From positions 10,528,147 through 10,592,146 of the forward strand of contig NC_133297.1 in assembly GCF_005239225.2 (NCBI RefSeq): a stretch of 64,000 nucleotides of DNA, written 5' to 3'. Position 1 is the stretch's first letter. Each line of letters opens with the position of its first letter. The notes below the pieces were generated by a model, which had not been told where the DNA came from, searched no databases, and saw only the letters and a program-made list of their open reading frames with translations. The translations under genes and the position numbers were made by a program. Source of the stretch: Populus alba (lineage: Eukaryota; Streptophyta; Magnoliopsida; Malpighiales; Salicaceae). Of the stretch, positions 40,551-53,015 are shown piece by piece.

Positions 40551-43500
40551 ATGGCGGTGAGTAGTAGTGTATGGGACTCGGTTCTTGAACACACCATGTC
40601 AGCTCAGGTCAAGAACAGTGAGCCGCACCTATGGGCGATTCAACTCAGCTCCAGTCTCAACTCTGCAGGCGTTGATTTGCCCTCATTGGAGCTGGCTCAC
40701 CTATTAGTCTCTCACATCTGCTTCGATAATCACGTGCCTATCACGTGGAAGCTCCTCGAGAAGGCCCTCTCCCTCAACCTCGCCCCTCCCTTGCTCGTCC
40801 TCGCACTTCTTTCTACCAGGCAACCCATCACCTTCAATAATAATAGTTTAATTTTATGTTAAAAGGGTGGTTTTTTTTTGTTTAATTCTTGATGTTATCA
40901 ACAGGGTTGTTCCGAATCGAAAGCTCCACCCAGCAGCTTATAGGCTGTATATGGAACTTGTTAAGAGACATGCCTTTTCTTTTTCAGCACTAATCAATGC
41001 CCAAAACTACCAAATGTGAGTTTGTTTTTGGATTTCTTTGTTTCTATGAATGCATTGCTAATTATGGTTCTATGCGGTGCATTTTCTGCTACTTCTTTAT
41101 ATGATTCCAAACACTGGCTTTTCTTTAGAACTTGATATTGTTGTTTGGGATAGGTAGATATAGCAAGTCTTAAATTGTGTAGTCATGCAGGGTGACTTTT
41201 GTTGATGAAACCAAAATGTACTAATGAAAGAGAGATAATGACGAAATGGTAGGAGACTTAGTAATAGTAGGCTTCGTTTTTGGATTAAAGAGGATTCTGC
41301 ATCAATACCATGCTTGATTTTACTCTCATTTGGGTTAAAAACGTGAAAGTGGGAATGAGAGTAGTTTCTCAGCCATTCTCTTTCATAATGAGTTGGTTGA
41401 ACTTGGTGATCGCCATAGACAGTGGTGATTTCAGTCTTAGCACTTGAAGTGGACACATAATGGCTCTTCAAGTGGTTTCCTGATGTACTATATATCTTTT
41501 ATAAAACAGTAACGTAATGCAATGTTTGAAACCGGTAGGATGTCTTAAAGAAATAATTAGGAAAAAAATTTATTGTTTTGCAATTGGTCCGTGCTTGCAT
41601 TGTTAAGCAGATGCTTCATTGATGTTCACTCTTGGACCCAGACTTTGAATGTACTTACTATGGATACTCTTAGATCCTCACAATCCTGCCAGTTGTGAAT
41701 GCCTCAACTGTGGAATTATAAACTTTTCTTTTTTATTTTTTCTCTTCAGCAGAATCTCTAGAAATAACTTTTGCAATAAATGATCTTTCATTTTCTACCT
41801 AACAAGTAACAAAAATCATGACAGACCATGTTAATCTTGCAATTTTAGTTATTATATATTTTTTTGGTATGCTTCTAAACTTCTATAATAAATATTAATT
41901 TCATTGTGTTGCGATAACAGGATCATGAAATCAATAGATGATGTTGTTCATCTTTCCCAAATATTTGGCGTGCAATTGTGTGAACCTGGGATTCTTCTGG
42001 TTGAATTTGTCTTTTCAATTGTGTGGCAGCTACTTGATGCTTCCTTGGATGATGAAGGGTTGCTGGAACAAAGCTTGGAAAAGAATTCTAGATGGCTGTC
42101 CAGACTGCAGGATATGGAAATAGATGGCAATGAGAACTTCAGTGAGAAGAGAAATGAGCACCATGAGGGGTTGCACAAAGTGAATACTACAATGGCTATC
42201 GAGCTAATTGAAGAGTTTTTGAAAAACAAAGTAACCTCAAGTATACTTTACTTGGCACGTCAAAACATGTAAGATATATGCTGTGTTATGATATTTTTTA
42301 CTTGTGTTTAATAGGAAAAAGTGAAACAAGCCATTAAAGTGATTTGCTATGCTCAATATAAATGATGCCTGGCCTGGTACGGTCTTGTGAACTGTGGGGT
42401 AGTTGCTGATAGAAATTGGAGAATCTTATTGAATGAAACATGATTAATGAAGATCTTCTCTTATCCTTTTAGGCCCTCACATTGGGGAGGCTTCATTGAG
42501 CGATTGCAACTGCTTGTAGTGCATTCCACAGCTTTGAGAAACTCAAAACACACAACTCCAGATGCCTTTCTGCAGTTGACATCTGACACCCACAGGGTGT
42601 TGTCTCGAGAGGGAAAAACAATATCACACCATGAGTTTCACGCAGTCATGTTTTCTGGGTCACTCAAATCTTCTGTTGGTCAATGCCATGGGGCAAGTCA
42701 CTCTGCGGTTTGGCTACCTATTGACCTATTTTTAGAAGACACTATGGATGGGTCACTAGTGACAACAACTAGTGCAGTAGAAAATCTTATCAGTACGAGC
42801 CATTTCTTGTGTTATGCTGAAATCTTTTATGAACGTGTAGTGTAGAACTGTAGGTGATGAAAGATAATTTATTGTTCCAGTTTTATGTTGCAGGTTTGGT
42901 CAAAGCTCTGCAAGCAATCAATCATACCACTTGGCATGATACTTTTCTAGGCCTGTGGACTGCAGCGTTACGGCTTGTTCAAAGGGTGGGTACTTGTGCT
43001 AACTTGATAAAGGAACTATAGGTGTCATGTAATTTTTTTCAATTTGCAAATAACTTTAATATCACTCCCTTTGTTATGAAAGTAGAGAAAGAACTGAGGA
43101 ATCCCCAGAGCACTAATTGTTATGCAGCTGCGAATATTGTCATAAGTACATCTTTTTTCATAAACAACAATTTAGTATATTTGATGCTGAACAAGGGCTT
43201 AAACCAGTGCTTCTGAAATGTGTAATGTCTTTAAACACAAACCCAAATGAGAATATACATGACAAAGAACTCCCTCAAGTATGAGATATAGTATGCGGTG
43301 AATCACAAACAGGGAAAGAAGGCAAAGGTTTGCATGAAAATTGTATCTTTTTTAATATAAACTGGTTGAAGACAATTGCAACATTTTTAATATACTAGCT
43401 TGAATGAGAGAATCATATGATATTAATTTTCCAGAAGCGTTGTTCTCTTTCTTCCAATGGAATTGTAACTTTTTTTGGTGCAAGGTTTGCATCAACCTGT

Positions 43501-46500
43501 TTTTAACTTTTATTGATTTATGCATCTTTCTTAGTACTTAAACTATTTGCAATCTTTCAGGAAAGGAATACTAGTGAGGGTCTAATGCCTCGCGTTGATA
43601 CAAGCTTGTCCATGTTATTGTCTATTACAACCCTTGTAGTGACTAATCTTATCGAGGAAGAGGAAAGTGAATTGATTGATGAAACGCAGCAGAACCCTGC
43701 CAATCAAAGAAAAGAAAAACTGGGGAAGCTTCAGAAGGGTCTAATTACTTCCCTACAGCTATTGGGTGATTATGAGGGTTTGTTGACTCCGCCTCAGTCA
43801 GTTAGCTCAATAGCTAATCAAGCTGCTGCAAAAGCTACAATGTTCATCTCGGGCCTCACTGTCAGAAATGGTTATAGCATGAGTATCAATGACATGCCAG
43901 TCAACTGTTGTAAGTGATTACATTCATTAACATTGCAGTTCATATTGCTGAAGGTTGTGTTTGGTGCAGAAACAAGACAGTTCCAATACTGTCGACAAAC
44001 ATGTTTAACTTCCCCTGCTACCAAAATGTTTTCACTTGAATTGGCAGCCTGATTTTTTATTTCTGTATTTCTTAGAAAGTTCCCTTGTATATGGGGGTTT
44101 CTTTTAAAAAACATTACATGAACTAATTGAACCTTTCAACTTTTTTTTATCTTTTTTTATCACTCTTTTCAATTGCTGTTCGCTGTTTCTTTTTCCTCAC
44201 TTCAGATTTTCGAGTGTCACAAAAACAGCACAAATAGTACATTTCTTTAATTTGAACAATTTTTTTTTCTTTAATTTTTAATAGGTCTTGTATCTGTTGT
44301 CTTCCGAAAAATATGCTTACCCATCTGCTTCTCTTCTAGGTCTTTTCTTTTCTTTTTTTCTCAACCTGCTGACCTTCCATGCCAGTCTTTATTGTTTTTA
44401 TGTGAGGCTCTGAAATGTAGTCTTCTTTTCCTTTTAATTGCTTTGCAGCTGGAAACTTGAGGCATCTGATTGTTGAGGCTTTTATTGCAAGAAATATGTT
44501 GGACACGTCAGCATATTTATGGCCAGGCTATGTGAATGCTCGTCCCAACCAAGTACCTAGGGGTGTTCCCAGTCAAACAACTGGCTGGTCATCATTGATG
44601 AACGGGTCACCTTTAACCCCTTCAATGAAAAACATTTTGGTTTCAACTCCAGCTTCCAGGTATGCTGCCAGTGGTATACTCTTAACAACTATCACTATAT
44701 TTTGATTCCTATTTTTTTCCCCTTTGCTTTTTTTTTTTTTGCTTTATTGCATGCATGGTGAACATAATATAGTACTATCATTATAAATGAAACAACAGGA
44801 GTTTCCTACCTTCTTTCCACAAGAAGACTGGAAATTTTGCACAATGGGTCAAATTAAATAATATAAATCATCATAATGTTTTGACTTATTTCAAGATAGC
44901 ACACTTTCCATTGGTTTTGTTTCTCATAAAAGCTCTCACATTGATTTCTTTGTAGTCTAAACCAGACCCAACTCGAGATTCTAGACTTTTTTCTTTTGAG
45001 CAAAATTGTGATTCTTCAAAGCTGCAGTGTTTTTGTATGGAATTGTTTGTTTTATTTCATTTTTGTTCTACAAGTGTTTGGACTTTTTTAAATGTTATTC
45101 ATATTGTATGGTTATAGTGAACTTGATCCAACCAGCTTCATAATTTTCATGCTGTTATGTTAGTAGTCAGAAAAATTATAGTTGAGAGAATGTGTATGTT
45201 GAATCCTTAGGTGGTGTTTCTCTTCAGGCGCCAGATTTTTGGAGAATCAATATCACTATTTGTTGTTGTCTAAACTTAGTAATTAGCGTGTAGAAATTAG
45301 CTCTTGATGTCATTATATTATTGACTGGTGATGCTATTCTATGAATGCCTAGAAAGAGGCTGGTCCAAGATGTGCCTTGTGTTTTATTATGTTGACAGAT
45401 GCCATATTGGAGGTATTTGAAGTTTGGCATGTCCTTCGTACAATTAAGTTGAGAGCTTTTATGATTTATGAATTGTCCTCCATAATGTTGTTATTTCACA
45501 CTAGGAAAGATTCAAACTGCTGTATGTGTATACCATAAAGGTCTTAGCTGTCTTGTTCAAAATGCAATTCCCCCCTAATCTCCTAAACTGGTCCTCAGTT
45601 ATGCCATTCTTTTTCCTGAAGCCAGGCATGCCATACCCTTGTATTTACCCATTCTTTTTCCTCAGTTATGCCATTCTCTCTCTCTCTCTCTTGTATTTAC
45701 CTAGTGATATGGAAACTGAGTTTAAGATGGATTTGATGGAAGCTTACCAGAGGTCGAGAAAATATATGAGATTGCAGTCAATGGTTCTGGCGATGAGAAG
45801 ATATCTGCTGCTGCTATTCTTTGTGGAGCCTCTTTTGTTCGTGGTTGGAATATACAGGTAATGATCTGGAAGCCCACCCCCACCCCACCATAGCCCCCTC
45901 TCCAGTTGAAATTATTAATTATTTCTACTTTTGTTTACAGGAACATACAATTCTTTTCATTATAAATTTGCTGTTGCCTCCAGTTCCTGCTGATCACTCT
46001 GGGAGTGAGAGTCACTTGATAAATTATGCTCCACTTTTAAATGTTCTTCTCGTTGGAATATCATCTGTGGATTGCGTGCAGATTTTGTCCTTACATGGTT
46101 TGGTGGGTTGAATTTTAACAACACATCTTTTGCTGTCTAGTGTCTGTGTGTGTAATGCATGTCATTTGCTGACTGGTGCCCTTGTGTCCTTTTTCACATA
46201 GAGGAGAAATTTATGAAGTTCTTGAAGAGGTCATCTAATGAAGAGTTTGTCAGTATGGAATATAGAGGGTTCCAATATCCATGGAAACTAAGAAATTATG
46301 CCTTTATTTGATTTTGTGAACTAATAAATCATGATGCCGGTCAGAATGCATGGAAAAGAAAATCAATGCAAAAAGCCTAACTGAAATCGAAGAAATTAGT
46401 GCAAAAGTTTAATAGGAATTAAAGAGAAGAACCAAACTGGGAAAATAAATGGAAAATTGTAGTTATTTGTCTATGAATTGATGTTCAAAATCTGTTGGCA

Positions 46501-49272
46501 GGTTCCACTACTTGCTGGTGCATTGATGCCCATCTGTGAGGCCTTTGGCTCCGCTGTTCCTGAGGTCTCATGGACTCTTTCAACAGGGGAAGAACTTTCT
46601 TGTCATGCGGTGTTTTCTAATGCATTTACACTTCTGCTGAGATTGTGGAGATTTGATCATTCACCTATCGATCATGTGTTGGGAGACATACCACCTGTGG
46701 GATCCCATCTAAGCCCTGAATACCTCTTACTTGTACGGAATTCCCTATTAGCGTCCTTTGGAACTTCAACTAGGAGTCAACTCACACTTAGGAGATACTC
46801 AAAAATCTTGAGTCTGTCTGTAGAACCAATATTCATGGATTCTTTCCCGAAGTTGAAACTCTGGTACAGAAAACATCTGGAATGTATTGCTTCTACCTTT
46901 TCTGGCCTTGTACATGGGACTCCTGTTCACCAGATTGTTGATGCACTCCTCAATTTGATGTTCAGAAGGATAAATAGAGGCATTCAGCCTTCGACTTCTG
47001 GAAGCAGTCTTTCTTCTGGCCCCGGTGCTGAAGATGCTCAAGCTAGACTTAAAATACCCGCATGGGATATCTTAGAAGCAACTCCATTTGCACTTGATGC
47101 TGCTCTGACAGCCTGTGCCCATGGAAGACTCTCTCCCCGTGAACTGGCTACAGGTTTGCACACTTTGCTCAATGTTTCATTCTGTCAATTTAAGTCTATA
47201 TGGTTTGAGATCAGTTGGCAAGCATGTGAGGAAGAAGTCGGTGTCTTGAGGGAAAATATAGAGTACTGTTTTGCTATATGTGAGAAATAAATGTGAACAA
47301 GCTTTATAAGTAGGAGAGTTGATGTTACTGAGATCTTAAAATGGTTTAACTTTTCCCCTAATCTTTTAAAACTCAACTCTGTAATCTCTTTATGGCTAAT
47401 GGGGCATATTAGAGCAGAGGATGGTATAGAGGGATTTAGTTTCACATTATCATAAATCATCAAATGATTATATTGTTGGTTTGGATGTGAAAAAACTAAA
47501 GTTTAGCTGTACTAAAACTTCAAAAATAAATCATCCCTAATTACCATTTGCCCATTCAAATCTATTTACGCCTGCTCTTGTTATGACTTATGATAGGGCT
47601 TAAAGATCTTGCTGATTTTCTGCCAGCGTCTTTGGCCACCATTGTAAGCTATTTTTCAGCTGAAGTTACACGGGGCATATGGAAGCCAGCTTCTATGAAT
47701 GGAACTGATTGGCCAAGCCCAGCTGCAAATTTATCCTCTGTTGAGCAACAGATAAAGAAAATACTGGCTGCCACTGGTGTTGATGTCCCAAGCCTTTCTG
47801 TAGGTAATCCTTTGTCATACTGATTACTGTTCCTTTTTTTTTTAAGCCTATGAGGGTTTTCAGTTCTTGATAGAGGTAAAATTCTTCATGTACATTCCTT
47901 TGAATGCTTAGTTAAAACAAACCACAGTGACCTGTATTTTGTAGATCAATAGCTACACTCTTACAGTTTTAGGTTTGGGATTTCTTATCCTTCTATTAGA
48001 TGTCAATTGTCAAGGCCATTCATGTGTTTGACCTAGAGATCCTCATATCATGATGAAGCAGGAAGAATGAGTATACAAGAGTTGCGTTTAAATTTTTACA
48101 GGGGAATTTTTAGAAAAACAAAATCCATTAACAAGGTCTCAAAACTTGTCCTTGCAGGGGGTACTCTGGCTACACTTCCTTTGCCATTAGCTGCCCTAGT
48201 AAGCCTCACAATTACTTATAAATTGGACAAAATGTCTGAAAGGTTCCTCACCCTGATTGGCCCAGCCGTGAATGCCCTTGCTGCTGGTTGCTGGCCATGC
48301 ATGCCCATTATAGCCGCTTTATGGGCACAGAAGGTTAAGCGTTGGAGTGACCACCTTGTGTTCTCTGCTTCTCGTACTGTATTCCACCATAATAGTGATG
48401 CTGTAGTTCAGCTTCTGAAGAGCTGCTTCACATCCACTCTTGGTTTAAGCCCCTCACACATTTCCAGCAATGGTGGTGTGGGTGCCCTTTTAGGTCACGG
48501 GTTTGGCCCCCACTTTTCTGGTGGGATCTCTCCTGTTGCCCCTGGAATTCTCTACTTGCGAGTGCACCGATCTGTCCGAGATGTCATGTTTATGGCAGAA
48601 GAAATTCTCTCGCTTCTAATGCGTTCTGTTAGAGATATTGCAAGTAGTGCGTTGCCTAAAGGGGCAATGGAGAAATTGAAGAAAAGCAAACATGGGATGC
48701 GATACGGGGAAGTTTCTCTTGCTGCAGCAATGAAGCGTGTCAAGCTTGCAGCTTCCCTTGGAGCTTCTTTAGTTTGGGTTTCTGGTGGATTAAGTTTGGT
48801 TCAATCTTTGATTAATGAAACCTTACCCTCTTGGTTTATATCAGTCCATGGGTCTGAGCAGGAAGGTGGAGAATCTGGAGGTATGGTTGCAATGCTAAGG
48901 GGTTATGCACTTGCATACTTTGCAATGTTTTGTGGGACATTTGCATGGGGTGTGGACTCAGAATCAGCAGCATCAAAAAAACGGCCGAAGGTGCTCGGGA
49001 CCCACTTAGAATATCTGGCAAGTGCTCTAGAGGGGAAAATATCGCTTGGTTGTGATTGGGCTACTGCATGGGCGTATGCATCCGGGTTTGTGTGCTTGAT
49101 GGTGGCTTGCACACCAAAATGGGTGCTTGAGGTTGATGTGGATGTATTGAAGAGGGTGAGCAAGGGGTTGAGGCAATGGAATGAGGAAGAACTGTCTGTG
49201 GCCTTGCTGAGACTAGGTGGAGTTGGTACAATGGGCGCCGCAGCCGAACTGATTATTGAAACCGGATTGTAA
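40551..49272 (+). CDS. MED33A: Mediator complex subunit 33 (MED33A/REF4-RELATED type)
   Basis: Twelve exons give 1316 codons: 40551-40819, 40905-41015, 41921-42268, 42473-42792, 42894-42985, 43561-43909, 44449-44659, 45743-45857, 45941-46102, 46502-47153, 47597-47803 and 48158-49272. MED33 is a plant-specific tail subunit of Mediator. In Arabidopsis, MED33A (RFR1) and MED33B (REF4) restrain phenylpropanoid and lignin gene expression. The sequence follows the family from the N-terminus (SVWDSVLE..., ALLSTR|VVPNRK, IDDVVHLSQIFG) through the central VDCVQILSLHGLVP and LLLRLWRFDH segments to the C-terminal TLATLPLPLAALVSLTITYKLDK region. Length is close to the Arabidopsis proteins. No internal stop or shift was seen. 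The first intron starts with GC rather than GT; the others are GT-AG. Assignment to A rather than B is tentative. The role is inferred from homology and may bear on wood lignin in a tree. Confidence 0.94.
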
Positions 49273-50393
49273 ATTTTGCAAAAAGCATATAAGCTTGAAC
49301 GCTAGTTAGAACTTATTTTTGGGATCCTTCTCTGGTAGAGCCAGGTGGGTGTTCCTGGGTTCAGTTCAGTCCAAGAGAAGAATCTTTAAAGCTACTAACA
49401 TCTTTGGTTCTGTTTCTCAGCTCTTTTTCAAACAAGTTCCGTAGGATATTAGGATTGATGCTGATGTACATTCGTGATAAGGGATATTACCCTTTATATA
49501 TATATATATATATAAATTTCTAAACTTTGTTTTACTCTCGATACCCCAGTCTATGTTTGCGTACCAATTATCTTAATTGTTATCTTTTCTATTTAAGTAG
49601 TAATTCTTAGATTTAGAAGCTTCTTCTAATCTTAATTACCCTTTTGGATCTGCTTAATCTATTTGTTAGCTGAGTCATGGCATCAATCATATAGTTATTT
49701 TTTCATGTAATTAATTTATAATCGTGTGCCGTTTTATTGGTTGTGAGAAGGAATTTAATATTTTAATCTCGATATATAAAAATTGACATAAAATATTACT
49801 AACCATCTAAGCCAAAATGAACAAAAACAACTCAAAGAAAATAACTTAAAAGACACTGCAGAGCAGTGCCATCAAGTACATGGGTTGGTGGTACATTTGG
49901 TCTCTCTATTCTGAATTTTGTCTTGATTTAGTCCCCCTAATATTGTTTCTGTCCCATGTCATTCCTCACTCTAAATTATGTAATTGTAGAATGATTATTT
50001 TCATCTATGTGTTCAAGAGTGTAAGCTACTGGTTAGTCAAAATATAAAAAAAGTTGGGAGACAATTTGAAAAGAAAATATATCAACAAAATCTGTTTGAT
50101 TTTAGATAAATTACTTGTGCTATCCAAATTTTAAATTTATTTCTTGATTGTAAACTCAAAATCTTACCCAAATGCACACATTCAAGTGGATAGAGGGGCC
50201 TAAATAACCAAGAGATAAAAGTGCAAGGACTGGTATGTTTAGAATTCTAGTGGATTGATCGAAAATATTAAAATCAGTGTAAAAAGGAAAAAAAAAAAAC
50301 AGAAACTTCGGAGACGCGTGTAATTTAATCATCTGTGTTCTCACTTTATCCTCTTGAGCCCAACTGTGTTGTCTGTCTGATTCTAACAAAGGG
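49273..50393. other. 3' region of MED33 and promoter of the PALE CRESS-like gene
   Basis: The first few hundred bases are likely MED33 3' UTR, followed by an (AT)n microsatellite at about 49,495-49,514 and AT-rich spacer. The final part would be the promoter and leader of the plus-strand PALE CRESS-like gene. No gene is seen on either strand. Confidence 0.6.
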
Positions 50394-52304
50394 ATGGAGA
50401 CCAAGGTGTTCCCGCTAACATGCACGCCGCCTCTCTTGCCATCTATTCCGTTTCAAGCTAATACGCGCACTGTCTACTTCAAGCCCAGAAGCCTAAGCTG
50501 CTGCGCAGGTTAGTCTTGATCTTCCTATTATCTGCTCAGGTTAAAGATTCCAAGTTTTGGGTTTAGTTTTGATGTAGTTTCTTTCTTGTAATAACAATGA
50601 AAAGCTATGAGAAAGAGCACAGCCAAGACCAAAGAAAAAGAAGAGCAGCTTCTTGACGGAATGCCGAAGGAGTATTATGATGAGGTACGTACCTACCTTT
50701 TTATCCTTTAAGTTTGATAATTTCTTGACGTGGGTCAATTAGATTAGCGCAAAAGGTTGGAATTTTAGTGATTAAAAAGTTAACTGGGTAGGAATGGCAA
50801 GCCCAACAACGAGAAAAGACCAAGGAGTTAGAAAGACTACGTAAACAAGAAGATGATGAAGAAGAAAGGATGGTTGAAACTATCGTGAAAATTGGTATAC
50901 GGTTGAGGGGTATCCTGAAGAAGATGTTTAAGAAAGCAAAGAAACTGGTTTCAAGCTTTATCAGAGCTGAAGAAGAAGTAGAAGAGGTAATTAAAGACCG
51001 TCTGTGTGCATTTCTTTGAGGGATAGCATTCTCGTTGGTAATTAATGTTTGATGGCTGTTGGTTAATCTGATTTTATGCAGAAAATTGAGGAAGCTGCTG
51101 AGAAAGGAGAACTCACTGAACTTGTTCTAATGGTCATATGGAATCGCCTTGATCTTGCTCGGCGCGATGTGAGTGGTTATATATTCTACATATATTTCTT
51201 TGGTTTATAATCTTTTCGCGTAAAGAGTGACCTTGGTGAATGGTGTGATCGTTACAATTACATACTCCATGCCTGCTGTATAAGCCTGTGTGTGCGAGAT
51301 CAATATTGATAAAGTTATTGATCTGCTTTTCTAGGATGAAAAGGATGTTATTCGAAGTCTTGATCTTTTGTACAGAAGAGTTGAGGTATGCAATTTTTCG
51401 TAAAGCATGTAATAGCTGAAGGGATTGGTTCCGATGTGGAATTGTGCAAGTGATTTTTTTGGTTTAAAAACTTCTGTAGAAAACTTCGGAAAATAATTGC
51501 TAAAGGTTAATCAACACCTATACAATCAGCTCCTTAACGGGCAAGATTTATTGTGAGGAATTTGCAAATAGCGGCCTAGTAAATCAGCTGCTTCTGTCTA
51601 TAAATGCAGTACACTTCCATTCCCTTTTGATTTGGAGTTGTAACCTTCTTATAACTTCAGCTGTTTTTGAGTTTCTTGCTTTCTTGTTTACCTAAAAGAA
51701 TCACACAAGATATTTAGACAGAGATTCTGAAACGAGAGGCTACTCCTGCCATGAGACTGCTGAATGATCTTTTGAACATGCACGATGGATTTAATGACGA
51801 TGAATGGATGAAAGAATGCAGAAAACGCATGATTGACACCTTTCCACGGGAGGACCCATTAGCATTCTTGCTCCACCTGGGTTTGACATTTGATTCAGGT
51901 ATACGACAAGTCATACAAATTTCATGGGTTAAGATTTTGCATATTTTATGATAGACACAGCTAGCGTTTATGTTGTTCTTTTTTTTCCTCGATCTAGAAG
52001 TGCACTTGATTGTTCTGTTTCAAACAAATTATATTGATATGGCCAGTTTCTCTTTCCATCAGCATGCAGGGCCAGTAAGACCACCACTAGAAGCTGATGA
52101 TATTCTCTTGAGGGTAGATTTTGTTAAGAGAGGTTTGATGCTTTGCTTTCAAGAGGTTCGGCCAAAGAACAAAAGTGAAAGAGCAGATTGTAGAAGGGTT
52201 TGATCCTGATCTGTTTGCAAGCAAAACTGAAGCAACAGGAGAAGCAAAGAACAATACACAAAGTAGAAGCTCTGCTAGACCTGGCCATTAGTTTAAAATG
52301 GTAG
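50394..52304 (+). pseudogene. PAC: PALE CRESS (PAC) homologue with several single-base indels
   Basis: PAC is a plastid protein needed for chloroplast development and plastid RNA processing or stability. Exons are 50394-50508, 50623-50684, 50792-50986, 51082-51168, 51335-51385, 51718-51898 and 52070-52203/52304. The N-terminus METKVFPLTCTPP looks like a transit peptide. Conserved blocks include LLDGMPKEYYDEEWQA, KGELTELVLMVIWNRLDLARRD and LLNDLLNMHDGF. The frame is disturbed against the family. In exon 3, one base is missing near 50910 and one T extra near 50927, turning GYPEEDV into GILKKMF. In exon 6, one base is missing near 51872 and one T extra near 51891, turning PPGFDI into HLGLTF. In exon 7, extra A or T residues near 52125, 52135, 52148 and 52233 end the frame at 52201-52203, whereas the conserved end ...LKW-stop can still be read to 52304. 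Most indels are in short A/T runs. Either a decaying duplicate or local sequence error explains this. A protein with a shortened, altered tail is also possible. Confidence 0.78.
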
Positions 52305-53015
52305 CCACATACTTTGTTGTTTTCTGGAAAAGCTTAGGGAAAAGAAAAACAACGAGACCTCCTGCCTTTTGGATTGTGTCTACCTCCAAAACAATGACGT
52401 GATAACGAGTTCCATAATCAAAGAACTTAAAGCACAGCTTGTATCCATAGGTCGATGTAACTATAATGGAAGAATAGTTATATTTGTACTGAATGAAGAT
52501 TTGTCAAGGAACCTTGTGTACACAGACATTCATTTGGAGTTAATATACATGATGGTAGGGATTCTTCCTGAAAATTGAAGCTTTATCTTACCATTTAAAT
52601 ATCGATTTTGAGCCTTGCTACATTATCTACGTTTCCTCTTAATCTCTTGTAAATTTATAGTTCTCAATAAAAAAATGAACTGGCTTGCAAAACACCAGGC
52701 TTGCGCCAAGCTTCTTGGCTTCACTGCTTTCAAATAAAGCAAAAGGTGAGTGCGAAACGGATCTACAAGAACATGCAGTTGTAGCCTGGGGGTTGCCATA
52801 ATTAGATTCTTTAACGAAAGGTAAAAAGAATTACAAAAAATATTTTCATTGAAAGAAACTAAAAGTATGCACTCGCTGTGTTGGAAAGACATCCTTATTT
52901 TCCGCATTTCCATCCCATATAAAATTACTCTACAACACACGAGCTCCGATCCTCAACGATCATGGATGTTGGCTTCAAGTAGTATGCAGCTGTGAGATTT
53001 CATTTCGCGAGACTG
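52305..53015. other. Spacer between the PAC-like and isoamylase-2-like sequences
   Basis: The two gene remnants face each other, so this stretch combines their former 3' regions. The open frames here are short and show no family resemblance. No repeat is evident. Confidence 0.55.

Noticed and set aside
41097..41471. 124-codon frame antisense in MED33 intron 2
   Set aside because: No family resemblance, and it lies wholly inside an intron of a well-supported gene. An antisense transcript cannot be excluded.
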